9,445 nucleotides of DNA from Planctomycetota bacterium (GTDB lineage: Bacteria > Planctomycetota > Phycisphaerae > Sedimentisphaerales > Anaerobacaceae), in assembly GCA_026386835.1 (NCBI GenBank), contig JAPLMV010000058.1, positions 1-9,445 of the forward strand, read 5' to 3'. Shown in pieces: positions 6,437-9,445 of the stretch (the stretch's first letter is position 1; every line of letters starts with the position of its first letter). The translations under genes and the position numbers were made by a program. A model generated the notes under the pieces. The model saw only the letters and a program-made list of their open reading frames with translations, was not told the origin of the DNA and made no database searches.

Positions 6437-6471
6437 AATAGAAAATAGTAAATTGTAAATAATCAATTCTA
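6437..6471. repeat. Heptamer array E (5 x 7 bp, AATnnnn), next to the TPP aptamer
   Basis: Five 7-base units from 6437 all begin with AAT (AATAGAA and AATAGTA are the best pair). Divergence is higher than in arrays A-D, and the AT-rich composition makes this the weakest call. It ends five bases from the 3' edge of the riboswitch aptamer. The stretch 6351-6436 between arrays D and E contains no gene; its notable element is CCAGGGG (6386-6392), discussed in the findings. Confidence 0.6.
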
Positions 6472-6475
6472 TTTT

Positions 6476-6574
6476 GCCTTCCTTCGCAGGTTCTAACCTG
6501 ATCAGGTTCAAGGGTCACCCCGATTTTGTCGGGATTTCTCAGCTTTGAGCCATTTTACCCAAAGCTCCCCTGGC
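6476..6574 (-). promoter_or_regulatory. TPP riboswitch (THI element) controlling thiFSGH
   Basis: Read on the minus strand the conserved THI-box parts occur in order: GGGGAGC, the P2 stem AGCTTTG/CAAAGCT, CTGAGA, a variable stem TCCCGA/TCGGGG, GACCC, TTGAACCTGATCAGG and GCGAAGGA. A closing P1 GCC/GGC marks the ends. All hallmark thiamine-pyrophosphate contacts appear intact. It lies 12-20 bases downstream of a strong -10 box and 177 bases upstream of thiF, so TPP binding should repress the operon. No uridine-tailed terminator is seen between the aptamer and thiF, so the output mechanism is unclear. Confidence 0.96.
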
Positions 6575-6593
6575 TTATTCAATTCAATCGAAT

Positions 6594-6622
6594 ATTATAC
6601 TATCAAACCTCAAAATCTGCAA
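6594..6622 (-). promoter_or_regulatory. Promoter of the thi operon
   Basis: On the minus strand a perfect TATAAT (6599-6594) is preceded, after exactly 17 bases, by TTGCAG (6622-6617), which matches three of six -35 positions. The predicted start near 6587 lies about 13 bases before the TPP aptamer, a typical arrangement. Confidence 0.7.
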
Positions 6623-6770
6623 GTCTTTTGTACTCAAACTTAGGGGTTTCCTCGTAAGGCTCAAAGACATACACGAAGACGCTTTTTAAGGCGGCAGATA
6701 GGAAATATTGAAAAATAAAAGGCAATTCGAGGAAAATCAGGTATAAGTCTTTTTTACAGGAGGATTGGCT
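6623..6770 (+). other. Divergent intergenic region upstream of the FG-GAP gene
   Basis: No gene is supported here. AGGAGG at 6758-6763 is a near-consensus ribosome site 7 bases before the ATG at 6771. A TATAAG at 6742-6747 could be a -10 box, but no good -35 is seen at the right distance, so the promoter is unassigned. A frame on the minus strand through this region overlaps the secreted-protein gene and was rejected. Confidence 0.5.
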
Positions 6771-9445
6771 ATGTCCAGAAATGAGAAGAACAAGTCCACC
6801 ACACAGATGGTGGACAAGAATTTGTTTATTGTGATGGCGGCAGTTGTCGTGTGTTTTGCCTTTAGCCCGCCGCAGGCGGGGGCCGGTACTTGGCCGGAAA
6901 GACAAAAGCTTCTTGCCTCGGATGGCGCTGCTTCGGAATACTTTGGAGATTCAGTCTCTATCAGCGGCGATTATGCAATCATGGGGGAGTATTTCGATAA
7001 TGACAAAGGATTCTTGTCCGGTTCTGCATATATATTCAAATGGAACGGAACAAGCTGGAGCCAGCAGCAAAAACTGACCGCCTCGGACGGCAATGACAAG
7101 GACGAGTTTGGCGTGTCTGTTTCTATCAACGGCGATTATGCGATCGTGGGGGCGTATTACGAACAGTCCGCAGGAACCGACTCTGGCTCGGCTTATATAT
7201 TCAAACGGGATGGCACAACCTGGAGTCAGCAGACTAAATTGACCGCCTCGGATAGCAATGCCTACGACCGCTTTGGCCATTCTGTTTCTATCAGCGGCGA
7301 TTATGCCATCGTGGGTGCGTATGGCGATGACGTTAATGGAAGCTACTCCGGCTCGGCATATATATTCAAATGGAATGGGACAAACTGGGTTCAGCAGCAA
7401 AAGCTTCTCGCCTCGGATGGCGCTGCCTACGGCCGCTTTGGCCATTCTGTTTCTATCAGCGGCGATTATGCAATCATCGGGGCTAGCGGCCGTGGCGGCA
7501 GCAACATAGGCTCGGCTTATATATTCTTTCGTAGTGGGGCAAGCTGGAGTCAACAGGCAAAGCTTCTCGCCTCGGATGGCGCTAACTTTGATTACTTTGG
7601 CGATTCAGTCTCTATCAGCGGCGATTATGCAATCGCAGGTGCTTGGGGCGATGATTTTGACGATGACCACTTGGGACAGGCTTATGTATTCTTTCGTAGT
7701 GGGACAAGCTGGAGTCAGCAGGCAAAATTGACCGCCCCGGACGGCGCTGCCTCGGATTACTTTGGCTATTCTGTTTCCATCAGCGGCGATTTGGCAATCG
7801 TAGGGGCGTATGGCGATGACGATAAAGGAAGCGATTCAGGCTCGGCTTATGTATTTCTTCGTAGTGGGACAAGCTGGAGTCAGCAGGCAAAGCTTCTCGC
7901 CTCGGATGGCGCTGCCTCGGATTACTTTGGCCAATCTGTTTCTATCAGCGGCGATTATGCAATCGCAGGTGCTTGGGGCGACGACGATAAAGGAACCAAT
8001 TCCGGCTCAGCGTACATTTATTATCGAAGTTGTTATATAAGCGGCACAAAGTGGCACGATAAAGATGGAGACGGTCATCTTATAGGAGATACCGAAGAGC
8101 AGGTAATTCCGGGCTGGAGGATTTACGTAGATGCAAACGAAAACGGTCAATTCGACACGGGCGAGCCAAATGCGCTCACCGATGCCAATGGTAACTACGT
8201 TCTGACAGCCCCAAACGGTACCTGTGTGCTGGCTGAAGAGGCCAGTCCCTGCTGGGAACAAACCTATCCCGGCGGCAACGGCACTTACAACATCACCCTT
8301 GCAAAGGGCCAGCTTGTCGAAGGATACAACTTCGGCAATGCCCGGCCTTTTGAAATCTACCCATCCATCTGGCAAAAACACCAGCAGGATAAATTAACCG
8401 CATCGGATGGCGCTGCCGGGGACAACTTTGGCATTTCGGTTTCTATTAACGGCGATTACGCCATAGTCGGGGCTCACAACGATGACGACAAAGGAAACGC
8501 TTCCGGCTCGGCTTATATATTTTCACCTGACGATGTAAACTGCAGCGATAGGGACCAAACAGCCAAATTGACTGCATCGGATGGTGCAGCCTATGACCAG
8601 TTTGGCTATTCGGTTTCTGTAAGCGGCGATTACGCCATAGTCGGGGCTTTTGGTGATGACGACAAAGGAGGCGAATCCGGCTCGGCATATATATTCAAAC
8701 GGAATGGGACAAACTGGGTTCAACAGGCAAAACTAACCGCCTCGGACGGCACTGGCGGTGACTACTTTGGCATTTCGGTTTCTATTAACGGCGATTACGC
8801 AATAGTCGGGGCTTATGGTGATGATGACAAAGGAAGCAGTTCAGGCTTGGCGTATATATTCAAACGGGATGGCACAACCTGGAGCCTGCAGGCCAAATTG
8901 ACTTCCTCGGACGATCCTAACTACGACCACTTTGGCAGTTCAGTTTCTATCAGTGGTGATTTGGCAATCGTGGGGGCGGATGGCGATACCGCCAATGGAT
9001 ACGACTCCGGCTCGGCGTATATATTCAAACGGAATGGGACAAACTGGGTTCAACAGGCAAAACTAACCGCCTCGGACAGCACTGGCGGTGCCTACTTTGG
9101 CAATTCGGTTTCTATCAGCAGCGATTACGCTATCGTCGGAGCTTATCTCGATGACGACAAAGGAAACTCCTCTGGCTCGGCGTACATATTCAAACGTGAT
9201 GGTTCAACCTGGAGCGAGGAGGCCAAGCTGACGGCGTCGGACGGCGTTGCCGGCGACCGCTTTGGCCAATCTGTTTCTATCAGCGGCGATTATGCAATCA
9301 TCGGGGCGTGTTTGGATGACGACAAAGGAAGCGACTCCGGCTCGATATATATGTTTGGTAAAACTGTATGCCCCAGGGCAGACCTCAATGATGACTGTAA
9401 GGTGGATTTCGCTGACTTTGCAAACTTTGCCGATTGGTGGCTATA
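6771..9445 (+). CDS. Secreted FG-GAP repeat protein with SdrD_B-like insert and dockerin-like tail (3' end outside window)
   Basis: One uninterrupted frame of at least 891 codons runs to the window edge with no stop. A signal peptide is clear: basic n-region, hydrophobic core LFIVMAAVVVCFAF (residues 18-31), likely cleavage after AGA (36-38). Seven FG-GAP_2-type repeats start at residues 47, 102, 157, 212, 265, 320 and 375. Each has ASDG, FGxSVSISGDYAIVGA, an acidic DDDKG loop and SGSAYIF. Residues ~423-525 form an SdrD_B-like domain (GTKWHDKDGDG, VDANENGQFDTGEP, TDANGNY). Six more FG-GAP repeats start at 542, 600, 655, 710, 765 and 820. From residue 871 comes DLNDDCKVDFADFANF, a dockerin-like calcium-binding half. 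Such repeats normally fold as beta-propellers, so this is probably an extracellular adhesion or scaffold protein; the ligand is unknown. It is divergent from the thi operon and apparently unrelated to it. Confidence 0.93.
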   Translation, partial: MSRNEKNKSTTQMVDKNLFIVMAAVVVCFAFSPPQAGAGTWPERQKLLASDGAASEYFGDSVSISGDYAIMGEYFDNDKGFLSGSAYIFKWNGTSWSQQQKLTASDGNDKDEFGVSVSINGDYAIVGAYYEQSAGTDSGSAYIFKRDGTTWSQQTKLTASDSNAYDRFGHSVSISGDYAIVGAYGDDVNGSYSGSAYIFKWNGTNWVQQQKLLASDGAAYGRFGHSVSISGDYAIIGASGRGGSNIGSAYIFFRSGASWSQQAKLLASDGANFDYFGDSVSISGDYAIAGAWGDDFDDDHLGQAYVFFRSGTSWSQQAKLTAPDGAASDYFGYSVSISGDLAIVGAYGDDDKGSDSGSAYVFLRSGTSWSQQAKLLASDGAASDYFGQSVSISGDYAIAGAWGDDDKGTNSGSAYIYYRSCYISGTKWHDKDGDGHLIGDTEEQVIPGWRIYVDANENGQFDTGEPNALTDANGNYVLTAPNGTCVLAEEASPCWEQTYPGGNGTYNITLAKGQLVEGYNFGNARPFEIYPSIWQKHQQDKLTASDGAAGDNFGISVSINGDYAIVGAHNDDDKGNASGSAYIFSPDDVNCSDRDQTAKLTASDGAAYDQFGYSVSVSGDYAIVGAFGDDDKGGESGSAYIFKRNGTNWVQQAKLTASDGTGGDYFGISVSINGDYAIVGAYGDDDKGSSSGLAYIFKRDGTTWSLQAKLTSSDDPNYDHFGSSVSISGDLAIVGADGDTANGYDSGSAYIFKRNGTNWVQQAKLTASDSTGGAYFGNSVSISSDYAIVGAYLDDDKGNSSGSAYIFKRDGSTWSEEAKLTASDGVAGDRFGQSVSISGDYAIIGACLDDDKGSDSGSIYMFGKTVCPRADLNDDCKVDFADFANFADWWL
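6866..6880 (+). other. GC palindrome inside signal-peptide codons
   Basis: CCCGCC-GCA-GGCGGG forms a perfect 6-bp stem with a 3-base loop in the codons for SPPQAG at the end of the signal peptide. It stands out against moderately GC-rich surroundings and lies 95 bases after the start codon. It could slow translation near the signal cleavage site, be a small REP-like insertion, or be chance. Confidence 0.5.
6909..8028 (+). repeat. Coding tandem repeat block 1 (seven units, 165-bp period)
   Basis: Units start at 6909, 7074, 7239, 7404, 7563, 7728 and 7893. Spacing is 165 bp except for one unit of 159 bp. The most conserved DNA core codes for SVSISGDYAI. Each unit encodes one FG-GAP repeat. Unit 7 is interrupted after the codons for YYRS by the SdrD_B-like domain. 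Confidence 0.93.
8037..8342 (+). other. SdrD_B-like domain segment interrupting the FG-GAP array
   Basis: About 102 codons with no similarity to the flanking repeats. ISGTKWHDKDGDG at the start, VDANENGQFDTGEP in the middle and YNFGNA at the end match the style of SdrD_B / prealbumin-like surface-protein domains. Three cysteines occur in or just before the segment (TGT at 8028, 8220 and 8250), whereas the repeats have almost none. The frame is kept on both sides. Confidence 0.75.
8394..9362 (+). repeat. Coding tandem repeat block 2 (six units, mostly 165-bp period)
   Basis: Units start at 8394, 8568, 8733, 8898, 9063 and 9228. The first spacing is 174 bp because unit 8 ends with an aberrant linker containing DDVNCSDRDQ; the others are 165 bp. 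Within the block, units two apart are more alike than neighbours, for example around 8695 and 9025. Confidence 0.9.

Noticed and set aside
6603..6905. A 100-codon frame on the minus strand with a protein-like tail
   Set aside because: It overlaps the signal-peptide region of the clearly real secreted-protein gene and the thi promoter. It has no recognisable motif or ribosome site, and most of it is the antisense of that gene and its leader.
6951..7553. A 200-codon minus-strand frame with internal repeats
   Set aside because: Its repetition is just the antisense of the 165-bp FG-GAP units. Similar antisense and alternative frames recur at 8007-8381 and 8446-8723 for the same reason.
6909..9362. 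Regularly spaced repeats as a CRISPR array
   Set aside because: The 165-bp period lies within one open frame and encodes degenerate protein repeats. There are no short identical repeats with unique spacers.

Overview
The window looks like chromosomal DNA from an anaerobic-type bacterium, most likely a planctomycete of the Phycisphaerae/Sedimentisphaerales kind. That is an inference from two things: a secreted FG-GAP repeat protein ending in a short dockerin-like 'LNDDCKVDF.DF..F.DWWL' tail, a style I associate with those genomes, and thiazole synthesis by the oxygen-sensitive radical-SAM route (ThiH) rather than by ThiO. No rRNA, tRNA, transposase or CRISPR is visible.

Left part (1-1435) is AT-rich accessory DNA. 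It holds the 3' tail of an unrecognised gene (2-127), then a ~200-bp segment (154-354) that is a ~90% copy of the leader and first codons of rimO. Next come an orphan four-helix membrane protein (513-1079), an 80-bp hairpin element flanked by 11-bp direct repeats (1152-1253), and the second copy of the leader (1285-1485), which runs into the intact rimO. The two leader copies are collinear at a constant offset of 1131 bp, so the membrane-protein gene sits between direct repeats, like cargo between att-like sites or the product of a segmental duplication.

The core housekeeping pair rimO-pgsA (1436-3438, plus strand) encodes the ribosomal protein S12 methylthiotransferase and a CDP-alcohol phosphatidyltransferase. 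It ends exactly where the convergent thiamine operon ends, with no spacer between the two stop codons.

The thiamine operon reads leftwards: promoter (6594-6622), TPP riboswitch (6476-6574), thiF, thiS, thiG, thiH. ThiF adenylates and thiolates the ThiS carrier, ThiH makes dehydroglycine from tyrosine, and ThiG condenses these with deoxyxylulose 5-phosphate into the thiazole. TPP bound by the leader should shut the operon down. Every intergenic junction of this operon, and both ends of the thiF leader, carries a short array of 3-5 tandem heptamers. Each array has its own sequence but all share the 7-bp period.

Right part (6771 to beyond the window end, plus strand) is one long open frame of at least 891 codons. 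It encodes a signal peptide, seven ~55-residue FG-GAP repeats, an inserted SdrD_B-like domain, six more FG-GAP repeats and a dockerin-like motif. The stop codon lies outside the window. The reading frame was checked codon by codon and has no interruption.
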